Assembly (NCBI RefSeq): GCF_026340465.1
Contig: NZ_JAPEPC010000001.1
Location: forward strand, 1,553,501 to 1,617,500
Direction of reading: 5' to 3'
Source of the DNA: Streptomyces sp. NBC_01306
GTDB lineage: Bacteria; Actinomycetota; Actinomycetes; Streptomycetales; Streptomycetaceae
DNA: 64,000 nucleotides
The notes under the pieces are model-generated. The model was given only the letters and a program-made list of their open reading frames with translations. It made no database searches and was not told the DNA's origin. Positions within the stretch are counted from its first letter, which is position 1, and the number at the start of each line of letters is the position of its first letter. The position numbers were made by a program, and so were the translations under genes. Positions 35,253 through 48,287 of this stretch are shown piece after piece.

Positions 35253-35840
35253 TCAGGCCGGCCCGTGTCCGTCGTCCCCGATGATCGCCCTGAGCCCGTC
35301 CGTGAGGTCCCGCGCGGAGGGCGCCGTGCCGGGGTCCATCAGCCACTGGACCATCACCCCGACCAGCAGCGCCTGGTAGACGAGCCCGGCCGTACGGGCC
35401 TTCTCCGGCTCGGTCTTCTCGTCGATGCCCTGGAAGTTCTCGGCGAGTCCGCTACGGCCCTCCTGCTGCGGCCCGGCGATCGCCTTGCGCAGCTCGGGCT
35501 CGTCATCGATGCGCGAGACCACTTCGAGCTGGAGTTTCCACAGGGCCCGGCTGTCCTCGTACGAGCCGATGACCTTCCCCCAGACCGCCTCGAAGCGCTC
35601 GTACGGATCGGCGATGGCCGTGGGATCCACCCCGGACTCCTCGCCGACCGCGTCGCCCCACTCCTCGGTCACCTTGAGGAAGGCCAGATTCAGCAGAGCC
35701 TCCTTGGAACCGTAGTGGTAGCCGATGGAGGCCAGATTCGTACCTGAGGCGGCGACGATGTCGCGGGCCGTCGTCCGCGCGTACCCCTTCTCCAGCAGGC
35801 AGCGCTTGGCGCCTTCGAGCAGATCCTCACGATGTCCCAT
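35253..35840 (-). CDS. TetR-family transcriptional regulator
   Basis: 195 residues. N-terminal TetR HTH (residues 8-55; TTARDIVAASGTNLASIGYHYGSKEAL) with a C-terminal ligand domain ending in LRAIIGDDG. Convergent with the deaminase gene, and 98 bases downstream of serA on the same strand. Two dyads (35860-35873 and 35876-35887) lie just upstream of its start, typical of an autoregulated TetR gene. Target unknown. Confidence 0.82.
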   Translation of the reverse strand: MGHREDLLEGAKRCLLEKGYARTTARDIVAASGTNLASIGYHYGSKEALLNLAFLKVTEEWGDAVGEESGVDPTAIADPYERFEAVWGKVIGSYEDSRALWKLQLEVVSRIDDEPELRKAIAGPQQEGRSGLAENFQGIDEKTEPEKARTAGLVYQALLVGVMVQWLMDPGTAPSARDLTDGLRAIIGDDGHGPA

Positions 35841-35859
35841 GACAGCAGCGTACCCGGCT

Positions 35860-35887
35860 CACAGACGCCTGTGTAAGACGTATGTCT
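35860..35887. promoter_or_regulatory. Paired dyads upstream of TetR gene
   Basis: CACAG-ACGC-CTGTG (35860-35873) and AGAC-GTAT-GTCT (35876-35887) sit 20-47 bases upstream of the TetR start. Both are inverted arms with a 4-base centre, plausible TetR operators or a single composite site. Confidence 0.45.
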
Positions 35888-35938
35888 ACGAGCCGGGTAC
35901 GGCGTGACATGCGGAAATCAGCGGTGACGTGCGGGAAA

Positions 35939-37531
35939 TCAGTCGGTCAGGTTGACCGAGCGGGCCGAGGCGGCGCCGATCTCCTCGGAGATCTCGGCCA
36001 GCACGGCCGGCGGCACGGTGTCGTCGACGGTGAGGACGACCAGCGCCTCGCCGCCCACGGCCGCCCGCGAGACCTGCATGCCCGCGATGTTCAGCCCGGC
36101 CTCGCCGAGGATCTTGCCGACCGCGCCGACCACACCGGGGCGGTCCGCGTAGCGCAGCACGACCATGTGGTCGGAGAGCGCCACGTCCACGTCGTACTCA
36201 CCGACGGAGACGATCTTCTGGAGGTTCTTCGGACCGGCCAGCGTGCCGGAGACCGAGACCTCTTCGCCGTCCGCGAGAGTTCCCCGGACGGTGACGACGT
36301 TGCGGTGGTCGGGCGACTCGGAGCTGGTCGTCAGACGGACCTCGACACCGCGCTCCTGCGCGAAGAGCGGGGCGTTGACGTAGCTCACGGTCTCGTCCAC
36401 GACGTCCTCGAACACGCCCTTGAGCGCCGAGAGTTCGAGCACCTTGACATCGTGCTGGGTGATCTCGCCGTACACCTCGACGTCGAGCCGGGCGGCGACC
36501 TCGCCCGCCAGCGCGGTGAAGATCCGGCCGAGCTTCTCCGCGAGCGGCAGCCCCGGCTTCACGTCCTCGGCGATCACGCCGCCCTGGACGTTGACCGCGT
36601 CGGGAACGAGCTCACCGGCGAGCGCGAGGCGTACGGACTTGGCGACCGCGACACCCGCCTTCTCCTGCGCCTCGTCCGTGGAAGCACCGAGGTGCGGGGT
36701 GCAGACGACCTGGTCGAACTGGAAGAGCGGGGAGTCCGTGCAGGGCTCCTTCGCGTAGACGTCCAGACCCGCACCGGCGACGCGGCCCTCCTTGAGGGCG
36801 GAGGCGAGCGCCTCCTCGTCCACGATCCCGCCACGCGCGGCGTTGACGATCCGGACGTGCGGCTGCACCTTGTGCAGCGCCTCGTCGCCGATCAGGCCGA
36901 TCGTCTCGGGGGTCTTGGGGAGGTGCACGGTGATGAAGTCCGCGACTTCGAGCAGCTCGTCGAGCGAGAGCAGCTTGACGCCCATCTGGGCGGCGCGCGC
37001 GGGCTGTACGTAGGGGTCGTAGGCGACGATCTTCATGCCGAAGGCCGACATGCGCTGCGCGACCAGGACGCCGATCCGGCCGAGGCCGACGACACCGAGG
37101 GTCTTCTCGCTCAGCTCGACGCCGGTGTACTTCGAGCGCTTCCACTCGCCGTTCTTGAGCGCGCTGTTGGCCTGCGGGATGTTGCGCGCCGTGGCGACCA
37201 GCAGACCGCAGGCGAGTTCGGCGGCGGTGACGATGTTGGAGGTCGGTGCGTTCACGACCATGACGCCGGCCTTGGTAGCGGCGGAGACGTCGACGTTGTC
37301 CAGGCCGACACCGGCACGGGCGACGATCTTCAGCTTCTTGGCTGCGGCGACGGCTTCGGCGTCGACCTTGGTCGCCGAGCGCACCAGGATCGCGTCCACG
37401 TCGGCGATGGCGGGCAGCAGCTCCGCGCGGTCGGCGCCGTTGCAGTGCCGGACCTCGAAGTCCGGGCCCAGCGCGTCCACCGTGGCGGGCGACAGCTCTT
37501 CAGCGATGAGTACGACAGGTTTCGAGCTCAC
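35939..37531 (-). CDS. serA: D-3-phosphoglycerate dehydrogenase
   Basis: 530 residues of the long actinobacterial type. NAD-binding GLGRIGVLVAQRM (about 146-158), catalytic Arg, Glu and His motifs (VNAARGGIVDE, HLGAST), then the intervening domain and a C-terminal ACT serine-sensing domain (about 455-530; RPGVVGAVGKILGEAGLNI). First step of serine synthesis. GTG 37531 is chosen: GAGGA lies 6 bases before it and the protein aligns from SSKPVVLIAEE. It follows ilvC by 223 bases with a strong terminator between. Confidence 0.95.
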   Translation of the reverse strand: MSSKPVVLIAEELSPATVDALGPDFEVRHCNGADRAELLPAIADVDAILVRSATKVDAEAVAAAKKLKIVARAGVGLDNVDVSAATKAGVMVVNAPTSNIVTAAELACGLLVATARNIPQANSALKNGEWKRSKYTGVELSEKTLGVVGLGRIGVLVAQRMSAFGMKIVAYDPYVQPARAAQMGVKLLSLDELLEVADFITVHLPKTPETIGLIGDEALHKVQPHVRIVNAARGGIVDEEALASALKEGRVAGAGLDVYAKEPCTDSPLFQFDQVVCTPHLGASTDEAQEKAGVAVAKSVRLALAGELVPDAVNVQGGVIAEDVKPGLPLAEKLGRIFTALAGEVAARLDVEVYGEITQHDVKVLELSALKGVFEDVVDETVSYVNAPLFAQERGVEVRLTTSSESPDHRNVVTVRGTLADGEEVSVSGTLAGPKNLQKIVSVGEYDVDVALSDHMVVLRYADRPGVVGAVGKILGEAGLNIAGMQVSRAAVGGEALVVLTVDDTVPPAVLAEISEEIGAASARSVNLTD

Positions 37532-37710
37532 GTTAGTCCTCACAAGTCCGTTGCGGACGGCCGTCCCGACGGCCGCAGGCGGAGGGGCTGGGGCGCGTGG
37601 AAGACGCACGACGCTGTGGGCCTGACGCGTATGTCTGAGCAGTGTAGTGGCGTCGCGGCTTACTTATTCCGCCAGTTCGGAAGGATCACCCGTCCGTGGT
37701 TGGCCGCAGT

Positions 37711-37747
37711 GGACAGGGGGCCGTCCCGTCCGGGAGGCCCCCTGTCC
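37711..37747 (-). terminator. ilvC terminator
   Basis: Perfect 12-bp stem GGACAGGGGGCC / GGCCCCCTGTCC with a 13-base loop, 8 bases after the ilvC stop. It separates the ilvBNC group from serA; without a T-tract, it is typical of Streptomyces. Confidence 0.75.
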
Positions 37748-37754
37748 TGGTGGC

Positions 37755-41337
<3,583 letters not shown>

Positions 41338-41407
41338 CGGCATTCTCTTCTCGAAGCTGAGGGTTTTTGCGGGGATTTTCGCGGTGTTCCGGTGGTGCTG
41401 GTGCAAC

Positions 41408-41441
41408 AAAAAACCCCCCGTGCCGTGAGGCAAGCGAGGGG
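41408..41441 (-). terminator. Attenuator of ilvB
   Basis: On the minus strand, a GC-rich stem (CCCCTCG..TTGCC / GGCACGGGG, with small internal mismatches) is followed by a GGTTTTTT tract, about 70 bases before the ilvB start. It is an intrinsic terminator placed after the leader peptide, consistent with attenuation control. Confidence 0.8.
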
Positions 41442-41484
41442 AGCGCGTCGGGGGCATTGAGCGGAGCTGGTGAGGAGCTCTGCT

Positions 41485-41526
41485 TCAGCCGACGCGCTTT
41501 CCAAGTACGAGAATTCGGGTGGTCAT
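41485..41526 (-). CDS. ilvB leader peptide
   Basis: MTTRILVLGKRVG, 13 residues, with a run of Ile-Leu-Val-Leu and a later Val. The codon mix matches the products of acetolactate synthase. A terminator follows about 45 bases downstream, giving a classical peptide-leader attenuator. Such leaders have been predicted in front of ilvB in Streptomyces. Confidence 0.88.
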   Translation of the reverse strand: MTTRILVLGKRVG

Positions 41527-41559
41527 GGCACTGACCCTCCTCCCGCCCCCCGGTGACTG

Positions 41560-44500
41560 TCAAGTGGGTGGGACAGGCGTCTCATTATTTGAACCGGCGA
41601 AGGACCGTGTTCCGAGCAGTACCGGCCTGGCCGCACCACCCGGCAGGGGGAAGCGCGAACGGCTCAGGGAGCGGCGCAGCCGGTACTCGTCCAGTGGCCC
41701 GGCGAACGCCATGCCCTGCCCGTGCGTACACCCCATCGCGCGCAGCGCGGTCACCTGTTCGGGTAAGTCGACCCCGTCCGCGACCGACTGCATACCCAGG
41801 TCGCAGGCGATGCGCAGCAGCCCGCTGGTGATTTTGTGCAGCCGCGCCGATTCCACCACGCCCTCGACCAGTCCGCGGTCCAGTTTGAGTACGTCGACCG
41901 GCAGCCGCCGCAGTGCGTTTATCGCGGCGTAGCCCCGGCCGAATCCGTCCAGGGCGATCCGCACACCATGCCTGCGCAGGACCATCAGACGGCGCTCCAG
42001 CTCCTCGAAGGCGATCCTGGGGTCGCTGTCGGCGATCTCGATGACCAGGGCGCCGGAGGGCAGCCCGTGCCGGCTGAGGAGCGCCTCGATGGAGCCGAGC
42101 GGCATGGACCTGTCCAGCAGCCTGCGCGCGGAGAGGCGCACGGCTACCGGCACCTGGTGCCCGGCGCCTCCGCGGTCCGCGGCCTGCTCGACGGCCTCTT
42201 CGAGCAGCCAGCGGCTGAGCTCACCGGTGCGGGCGCCCTCGGCCATGTCCCCGGTCTCGTGGACCTGGAGGAACTCCGCGGGGGTGAAGAGGATGCCCTG
42301 GGTCGACCGCCAGCGGGCCTGGGCCGCGACGGCAGCGATCCGGCCGGTCGTGAGATTCACCACGGGCTGGTGCAGCAGGGCGAACTCGCCGTCGTGCAGC
42401 GCGGTACGGAGCCGGGCGGACAGCTCGGATCTGCGGACCACCTCGGCCTGCATCTGCGGCGCGTACAGCTCGACGCGGTTCTTGCCGCCGGCCTTCGCCC
42501 GGTACATGGCGAGGTCGGCGTTGCGCATCAGATCGGTCGGGGTGATGCCCGACTCGGCGAAGGCGACGCCGATGGAGGCCGCGACCCGCACCTCGCTGCC
42601 CTCGATCCGGTACGGCTCGGAGAGCCGCAGCCGCAGCCGGTCGGCGATCTCGTGGACCTGGGATTCGCGGGCGGGCAGGTCCTGGCCGCCGTTGCCGATG
42701 ATCAGGGCCGCGAACTCGTCGCCGCCGAGCCGGGCCGCCGTGTCCCCGGACCGGACCGACTCCTGGAGACGGCGGGCCGCCTGGATCAGCAGTTCGTCAC
42801 CGGCCTGGTGGCCGATGGTGTCGTTCACCGCCTTGAAGCCGTCCAGGTCGATGAAGAGCACCGCCGTGCCGTGGTCCGTCGCCCTGCGCCCGACTAGCGC
42901 CTTGCGGACCCGGTCGGTGAAGAGCGCGCGGTTGGGCAGGTCGGTGAGCGGATCGTGCTCGGCGTTGTGCTGCAACTGGGCCTGGAGCCGGACCCGTTCG
43001 GTCACGTCCCTGCTGTTGAAGATCAGGCCGCCCTGGTGGCGGTTGACCGTGGACTCGACATTGAGCCAGTCGCCGGTGCCGGATCTGAAGCGGCACTCGA
43101 TACGGGTGGTGGGCTCGCTGGCGGGTGAGGCGGCCAGAAACCGCCGCACCTCGTGGACCACGCGCCCCAGGTCCTCGGAGTGGATGAGTGAGGCGAGCTC
43201 GGAGCCGATGAGTTCTTCGGCGTCCCGCCCGTAGACACCGGCGGCGGCGGGGCTGACGTACCGCAGGATGCCGGTGGGTGCGGCGATCATGATGACATCG
43301 CTCGACCCCTGCACCAGGGAGCGGAAGTGGTTCTCCTTCTGGGCCAGTTCATGGGTGAGCGCGATGTTGTCGACGAGCATGATGCCCTGCCGTACGACCA
43401 GGGCGAGCACGACCGTGCAGCCGGTGAAGACGACCACCCGGTCCACTCTGCGGCCGTCGATCACGTTGTCGAGGATGCCGAGGGTGCAGACGGCGGCGGC
43501 GAGATACGGCGTGAGAGCGGACAGCGACCCCGCGATCGGACGGCTCGGGCGGCCCGGATGCCGGATCCCCCTGGGCTCGGGGACCGGGTCGGCCCCGGTG
43601 AATCCGGTGGCTCCCAGCCGTGCGGCCCAGGGGGCGTACGCCAGGAGCAGCGACCCCGCGAACCAGCCGGCGTCCAGCAGCTGGCCCGAGTGGTAGTTCG
43701 CGCGCAGCAGCGGCGAGGTGAAGAGGGCGTCGGACAGGACGGTGAGGGCGAGCCCCGCGATGGCGGTGTTGATGGCCGAGCGGTTGGCGTTGGACCTGCG
43801 GAAGTGCAGGGCGAGCACCATGGACACCAGGACGATGTCGAGGAGCGGGTAGGCGAGCGAGAGGGCCGCGTGGGCCACACTCTCGTGGTTGCCTTCCAGC
43901 CGCGCGGTGTGCGCCAGCGCGAGGCTCCAGGAGAGCGTCAGCAGCGAGCCGCCGATGAGCCAGGCGTCCAGCGCCAGGCAGACCCAGCCGGCCCGGGTGA
44001 CCGGACGCTTGGCGAGCACCAACAGCCCCACGATCGCGGGCGGCGCGAAGCAGAGGAAGAAGAGGTCGGCGAGGGAGGGGGTGGGCACCGGGATCTGCAG
44101 GACGACCTCGTACCAGCCCCACACCGCGTTTCCGCAGGAGGCCATCGCGGAGGAGACCGAGAAGAGCAGCCAGGCGGGCCGAAACCTGATCTCCCGGGTG
44201 CGCGCGTACAAGAGGCAGGAGACCGCCGCCAGCGCCGCGGCGAAACTGAGGCCGAAGTCGCCCATCACAAGGGCCAGTTGCTTGGAACCCCAGTCGAACG
44301 CCGAGCCGACCGCATACCCTCCGCACACTACGGCGAGGAGGAGTTGGGAGAGCAGACCCCCCGGGCCGCCGGAGACCGGCTGCCGGGCGAGCAGCGCCCC
44401 CGACGCGCTCACCGCTCCTCCCCCGGAGCCGCTGACCGCGGCATCGCCCGGCACGGGCCGGATCTGTGCAGGGTGGCTCGCCGGGAACGCCGTCGATGGC

Positions 44501-44628
44501 CCCGCCGCGTCAGCTGGTTCGTCCATTGGCCGTGCATCGCCCGTCGCCCCCTCGGAATCTGTACGCTCCCCCGCACCGTGACCTTGCGCGGTGGAGCCCC
44601 CAACCGGACGATACACCAGTACCGTCAC
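41560..44628 (-). CDS. cdgE: GGDEF/degenerate-EAL membrane protein (CdgE-like)
   Basis: 1022 residues. N-terminal membrane region with about 10 helices (90-425), a PAS domain (about 430-545), GGDEF (RLGGDEFA, site at 635-639, with an RxxD inhibition site at 626-629), then an EAL domain whose signature is AQA at 769-771 and whose DDFG is DGFG. Diguanylate cyclase activity is likely; phosphodiesterase activity unlikely. Location next to ilvB matches what I recall of S. coelicolor CdgE (SCO5511). The start is uncertain: GTG 44628 or ATG 44526, neither with a clear ribosome site. Confidence 0.85.
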   Translation of the reverse strand: MTVLVYRPVGGSTAQGHGAGERTDSEGATGDARPMDEPADAAGPSTAFPASHPAQIRPVPGDAAVSGSGGGAVSASGALLARQPVSGGPGGLLSQLLLAVVCGGYAVGSAFDWGSKQLALVMGDFGLSFAAALAAVSCLLYARTREIRFRPAWLLFSVSSAMASCGNAVWGWYEVVLQIPVPTPSLADLFFLCFAPPAIVGLLVLAKRPVTRAGWVCLALDAWLIGGSLLTLSWSLALAHTARLEGNHESVAHAALSLAYPLLDIVLVSMVLALHFRRSNANRSAINTAIAGLALTVLSDALFTSPLLRANYHSGQLLDAGWFAGSLLLAYAPWAARLGATGFTGADPVPEPRGIRHPGRPSRPIAGSLSALTPYLAAAVCTLGILDNVIDGRRVDRVVVFTGCTVVLALVVRQGIMLVDNIALTHELAQKENHFRSLVQGSSDVIMIAAPTGILRYVSPAAAGVYGRDAEELIGSELASLIHSEDLGRVVHEVRRFLAASPASEPTTRIECRFRSGTGDWLNVESTVNRHQGGLIFNSRDVTERVRLQAQLQHNAEHDPLTDLPNRALFTDRVRKALVGRRATDHGTAVLFIDLDGFKAVNDTIGHQAGDELLIQAARRLQESVRSGDTAARLGGDEFAALIIGNGGQDLPARESQVHEIADRLRLRLSEPYRIEGSEVRVAASIGVAFAESGITPTDLMRNADLAMYRAKAGGKNRVELYAPQMQAEVVRRSELSARLRTALHDGEFALLHQPVVNLTTGRIAAVAAQARWRSTQGILFTPAEFLQVHETGDMAEGARTGELSRWLLEEAVEQAADRGGAGHQVPVAVRLSARRLLDRSMPLGSIEALLSRHGLPSGALVIEIADSDPRIAFEELERRLMVLRRHGVRIALDGFGRGYAAINALRRLPVDVLKLDRGLVEGVVESARLHKITSGLLRIACDLGMQSVADGVDLPEQVTALRAMGCTHGQGMAFAGPLDEYRLRRSLSRSRFPLPGGAARPVLLGTRSFAGSNNETPVPPT

Positions 44629-44710
44629 TCAGGGACATAGGGCCTCTACTCTCCGTTACGAGCAGGAGAGTTGTGGGCACACAGCGCATCCAAATGCCTG
44701 CAGAACGTGC

Positions 44711-45649
44711 CTATTCGGTCGTCAGGACGACATTGTCCAGCGGCTCATCCGCGGCGAACCGGGTCAGCTGCGAAGCCAGCAGACGCGTGGCGCGCGGCAT
44801 GAACGCCGAGGTGGGACCGCCTGCGTGGGGACTGATGAGACAGCCGGGAGCGTGCCACAACGGGTGCCCCGCGGGCAGCGGTTCGGGGTCGGTGACGTCG
44901 AGGGCCGCGTGCAGCCGTTCCGACTCCAGCTCGGCGAGGAGCGCCTTGGTGTCGACGACGGGGCCGCGCGCGACGTTCACCAGCAGCGCACCGTCCTTCA
45001 TCCCCGCCAGGAACTCCGCGTCCGCCAGCCCCCGGGTCTGCTCGGTGAGCGGCGTGGAGAGGACGACGACGTCCGCTTCCGGCAACAGTTCGGGCAGATC
45101 GGTGAATGCGTGCACTTGACCGCGCTCCGTAGTGCGTGAGGAGCGCGCGACGCGCGCCACCCGCGCGCACTCGAAGGGCACGAGCCGGTCCTCTATGGCA
45201 GCACCGATCGACCCGTATCCGACGATCAGTACCGTCTTGTCGGCGAGCGCCGGGCGGAAACCGGACTGCCACTCCTCACGCTGCTGACCGCGCACGAAGT
45301 CGGGTATGCCGCGCAGTGAGGCCAGTATCAGGGTGAGGGTGAGTTCGGCGGTCGACGCCTCGTGCACACCGCGCGCGTTGCAGAGCTGCACGCCCGCGGG
45401 GAGACGGTCAAGTCCCGGGCGTACGTGGTCGACACCGGCCGAGAGGGTCTGCACCACACGCAGATTCGTCATCGCGCCGAGCGGGCGCAGGGCGACCTCC
45501 ATGCCCTGCATGTAGGGGACCACGTAGAAGGCACAGTCCGCGGGGTCCGCCGGGTACTGCGGACCGCCGTTCCAGAAACGGTATCGGAGGGCGTCGGGCA
45601 GCCCGTCGATCTTGTCGGGCGGGAAGGGGAGCCACACATCAGCAGTCAT
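44711..45649 (-). CDS. D-2-hydroxyacid dehydrogenase family protein
   Basis: 312 residues. NAD(P)-binding VGYGSIGAAIEDRL (about 140-153), catalytic Arg in NVARGPVVD and His in ISPHAGG. A glyoxylate/hydroxypyruvate reductase-like enzyme; exact substrate unclear. ATG 45649 is the first with the normal N-terminus (MTADVWLPFPPDKIDGLP). Divergent from the aldo/keto reductase, which starts 46 bases away, so they share a promoter region. Confidence 0.85.
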   Translation of the reverse strand: MTADVWLPFPPDKIDGLPDALRYRFWNGGPQYPADPADCAFYVVPYMQGMEVALRPLGAMTNLRVVQTLSAGVDHVRPGLDRLPAGVQLCNARGVHEASTAELTLTLILASLRGIPDFVRGQQREEWQSGFRPALADKTVLIVGYGSIGAAIEDRLVPFECARVARVARSSRTTERGQVHAFTDLPELLPEADVVVLSTPLTEQTRGLADAEFLAGMKDGALLVNVARGPVVDTKALLAELESERLHAALDVTDPEPLPAGHPLWHAPGCLISPHAGGPTSAFMPRATRLLASQLTRFAADEPLDNVVLTTE

Positions 45650-45695
45650 GACCAGGAGGTTAGTTTGGGGGCGGGAAGAGGGAGGATGCGGCCAG

Positions 45696-46688
45696 GTGGA
45701 GCGCAGGACAATCGGGGCGGCAGCGCTCGAAGTGGGCGCGATCGGGCTCGGCTGTATGCCGATGAGCTGGGCGTACACCGGATCCCAGCAGCGCGGGGAC
45801 CGTTCCCTGCGTACCGTGCACGCCGCACTCGACGCCGGCTCGACCCTCCTCGACACGGCCGACATGTACGGCCCGTTCACCAATGAACTGCTGCTGGGGC
45901 GGGTCCTGAAGGAGCGCAGGGCCGATGCCTTCCTCTCCACCAAGTGTGGCCTCCTCGCGGGCGAACAGCACATCGTCGCCAACGGCAGGCCGGGTTACAT
46001 ACGCCGGGCCTGCGATGCCTCGCTGCGGCGGTTGCAGACCGATGTGATCGACCTCTATCAGCTGCACAGGGCCGACCCCGAGGTGCCCGTCGAGGAGACC
46101 TGGGGGGCGATGGCCGAGCTGGTCGCCGCGGGGAAGGTGCGGGCCCTCGGTTTCTGCGCGGTCGGAGCGCGCGCCTCCCGGCGCCCCGGCGCACGCCTTC
46201 ATGACGCGACGGTGGGACAGCTGGACCGGGTGCAGCAGGTTTTTCCGGTGAGCGCGGTACAGGCCGAGCTCTCGGTCTGGTCCCGGGACGCTCTCGACTC
46301 ACTGCTGCCGTGGTGCGAGGCGCGCGGGGTCGGCTTCCTGGCGGCGATGCCGCTGGGGAACGGTTTCCTCTCGGGCACGCTCACGCCGGGGCAGGGCTTC
46401 GAGCCCGACGACATGCGGGCCAGGCATCCGCGGTTCACCGCCGAGATGATGGCGGCGAACCAGCCGGTGGTGGCGGGGCTGCGGCGGATCGCGGGGCGTC
46501 ATGGGGCGACGCCTGCCCAGGTGGCGCTGGCGTGGGTGCTGAGGCAGGGGCCGCATGTGGTGCCGGTGCCGGGGACCAAGCAGGAGCGGTGGGCCGTGGA
46601 GAACGCTCGCGCTGCGGAACTGGTGCCGACAGCAGAGGATCTTGGGGAGATCGCGGAACTGCCGCCCGCACGGGGCTCCTGGGACTGA
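45696..46688 (+). CDS. Aldo/keto reductase
   Basis: 330 residues from GTG 45696. AKR TIM-barrel with tetrad residues in DTADMYG (Asp, Tyr), LSTKCG (Lys) and YQLHRAD (His), and NADPH-binding VVPVPGTKQERW near the C-terminus. YakC-like group. An upstream GGGAGG lies somewhat far from the GTG. Substrate unknown. Confidence 0.85.
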   Translation: MERRTIGAAALEVGAIGLGCMPMSWAYTGSQQRGDRSLRTVHAALDAGSTLLDTADMYGPFTNELLLGRVLKERRADAFLSTKCGLLAGEQHIVANGRPGYIRRACDASLRRLQTDVIDLYQLHRADPEVPVEETWGAMAELVAAGKVRALGFCAVGARASRRPGARLHDATVGQLDRVQQVFPVSAVQAELSVWSRDALDSLLPWCEARGVGFLAAMPLGNGFLSGTLTPGQGFEPDDMRARHPRFTAEMMAANQPVVAGLRRIAGRHGATPAQVALAWVLRQGPHVVPVPGTKQERWAVENARAAELVPTAEDLGEIAELPPARGSWD

Positions 46689-46864
46689 GTCGTCCCGGTG
46701 CCGCCTCTTCCGTACGGCCCTTTCTGTACGGCTCATTCTGTGTGCCCGGGGGACAGGGCTGCGCCGGGGCGGCCCTTTCGGGGCCGAACGGGCGCGGGTG
46801 GGAACCGGCGGCGGACCTGCGGTGTATGAACAGTAGCTGTGCTGTCGTCGAAGGGATCAGAACC

Positions 46865-48022
46865 GTGCAACGTCCAGCTGTGACAGCCGTGTTGGCGTCG
46901 GCCCTGCTGTTGTCGGCCGTCGGGTGCTCCTCCGGGGGCGGTGATGAAATCACCGGCACCGGCCGCGCCCCCGGGCCGCACGCACCCGCCTCCGCGTCGG
47001 CGTCCCCGTCCAGAGCCGTCCCGCCTGCGAAGGGGACGGTCAAAGTGGTCTCGACCCTCACCACGGGTCTCGACTCACCGTGGGGGGTAGCGGTGCTCCC
47101 GGAGGGCGATCTGCTGGTCTCCTCGCGCGATCGGGGGACGATCACCGAGGTCGATGCCAAGACCGGCCGGAAGACTGTGATCGGGAAGGTCGCGGGGGTC
47201 GCGCCCGCCGGTGAGGGCGGGCTGCTGGGGCTGGCGCTCTCCCCTTCGTACGCCTCGGACCATCTGGTCTACGCGTACTTCACCACCACGTCCGACAACC
47301 GCATCGCGCGCATGTTCTACGACGCGAAGCAGCCGGCAGGACAGCAGTTGGGGGCACCCGACACGATCTTCAAGGGCATCCCGAAGGGAACCGTTCACAA
47401 CGGCGGGCGGATCGCGTTCGGACCGGACAAGATGCTCTATGCCGGGACCGGGGAGACCGGCGACCGAGGTCTGGCCCAGGACAAGAAATCACTGGGCGGA
47501 AAGATCCTCCGGATGACACCGGACGGACAGCCGGTGCACGGCGACCCCTGGGCCGACTCCGTCGTCTACTCCTACGGCCACCGCAACGTGGAAGGCCTCG
47601 CCTGGGACGCGGACGGGCGGCTGTGGGCCGACGAATTCGGCCAGGACACCTGGGACGAACTCAATCTGATCGGCCCCGGGAAGAACTACGGCTGGCCCGA
47701 GGCGGAGGGCAGAGCGGGAAAGGCGGGGTTCACCGACCCGGTGGAGGAGTGGAAGCCGGCGGACGCCTCTCCCAGCGGTCTCGCCTATGCCGAGGGTTCC
47801 CTGTGGATGGCGTCCCTGCGGGGTGAGCGACTGTGGCGGATCCCGCTCAACGGAGACAAGCCATCGGCCAAGCCGCAAGCCTTCCTCCAGGGGAAGTACG
47901 GGCGGCTGCGCACGGTGGTCTCCGCGGGCGGGGACAGGCTGTGGCTGGTCACCAGCAACACCGATTCGCGGGGCAGGCCCAAGGCCGGGGACGACCGGAT
48001 CCTCCAGCTGGAGGTGAAGTAG
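46865..48022 (+). CDS. Lipoprotein PQQ-dependent sugar dehydrogenase-like beta-propeller
   Basis: 385 residues. GTG 46865 yields a lipoprotein signal (LLLSAVGCSSGG, lipobox Cys about residue 21). A Ser/Ala/Pro linker leads to a six-bladed glucose/sorbosone dehydrogenase propeller (SPWGVAVLPEGDLLVSSRDRGTI; SYGHRNVEGLAWD; EFGQDTWDELNLI). The soluble GDH-B/Asd family often binds PQQ and Ca2+. An upstream ATG at 46826 would add a non-signal prefix and is less likely. Confidence 0.82.
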   Translation: MQRPAVTAVLASALLLSAVGCSSGGGDEITGTGRAPGPHAPASASASPSRAVPPAKGTVKVVSTLTTGLDSPWGVAVLPEGDLLVSSRDRGTITEVDAKTGRKTVIGKVAGVAPAGEGGLLGLALSPSYASDHLVYAYFTTTSDNRIARMFYDAKQPAGQQLGAPDTIFKGIPKGTVHNGGRIAFGPDKMLYAGTGETGDRGLAQDKKSLGGKILRMTPDGQPVHGDPWADSVVYSYGHRNVEGLAWDADGRLWADEFGQDTWDELNLIGPGKNYGWPEAEGRAGKAGFTDPVEEWKPADASPSGLAYAEGSLWMASLRGERLWRIPLNGDKPSAKPQAFLQGKYGRLRTVVSAGGDRLWLVTSNTDSRGRPKAGDDRILQLEVK

Positions 48023-48089
48023 CCCGGGGTTACGCTGGGGAGGGCTCACCGCACGGGAGTCCGGCCGGGGCTCACCGCAGGGGGTCTGG

Positions 48090-48287
48090 ATGTTCAACCT
48101 GATAGAGCAGCTCTTCGCACCCGGGCGCAAGCACACCGAGGACGAGAACAAGCGGCTGGAGCTGTCCCGCGTCGATCTCAACGACGGCGATCCGGGGCGC
48201 GGTCCGATAGACCTCGACTCGGGCACAGTGATCATCCGGTCACAGGAGCAGGATAAGAGCCAGGACCGGGACCAGGAGCAGGAGTAG
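48090..48287 (+). CDS. DUF6191-like small protein
   Basis: 65 residues. The segment LFAPGRKHTEDENKRLELSR and then PGRGPIDLDSGTVIIR are conserved in short Streptomyces proteins of unknown function. A GGGGG site lies upstream of the ATG. The stop codon TAG is inside a 6-base repeat (48275-48310), so the last residues (Gln/Glu/Asp-rich) may vary. Confidence 0.75.
   Translation: MFNLIEQLFAPGRKHTEDENKRLELSRVDLNDGDPGRGPIDLDSGTVIIRSQEQDKSQDRDQEQE

Noticed and set aside
37620..37640. A put-type palindrome upstream of serA
   Set aside because: Only half of the TCAGACATATGTCTGA dyad is conserved (CTGACGCGTATGTCTG), so it is not called as a site.
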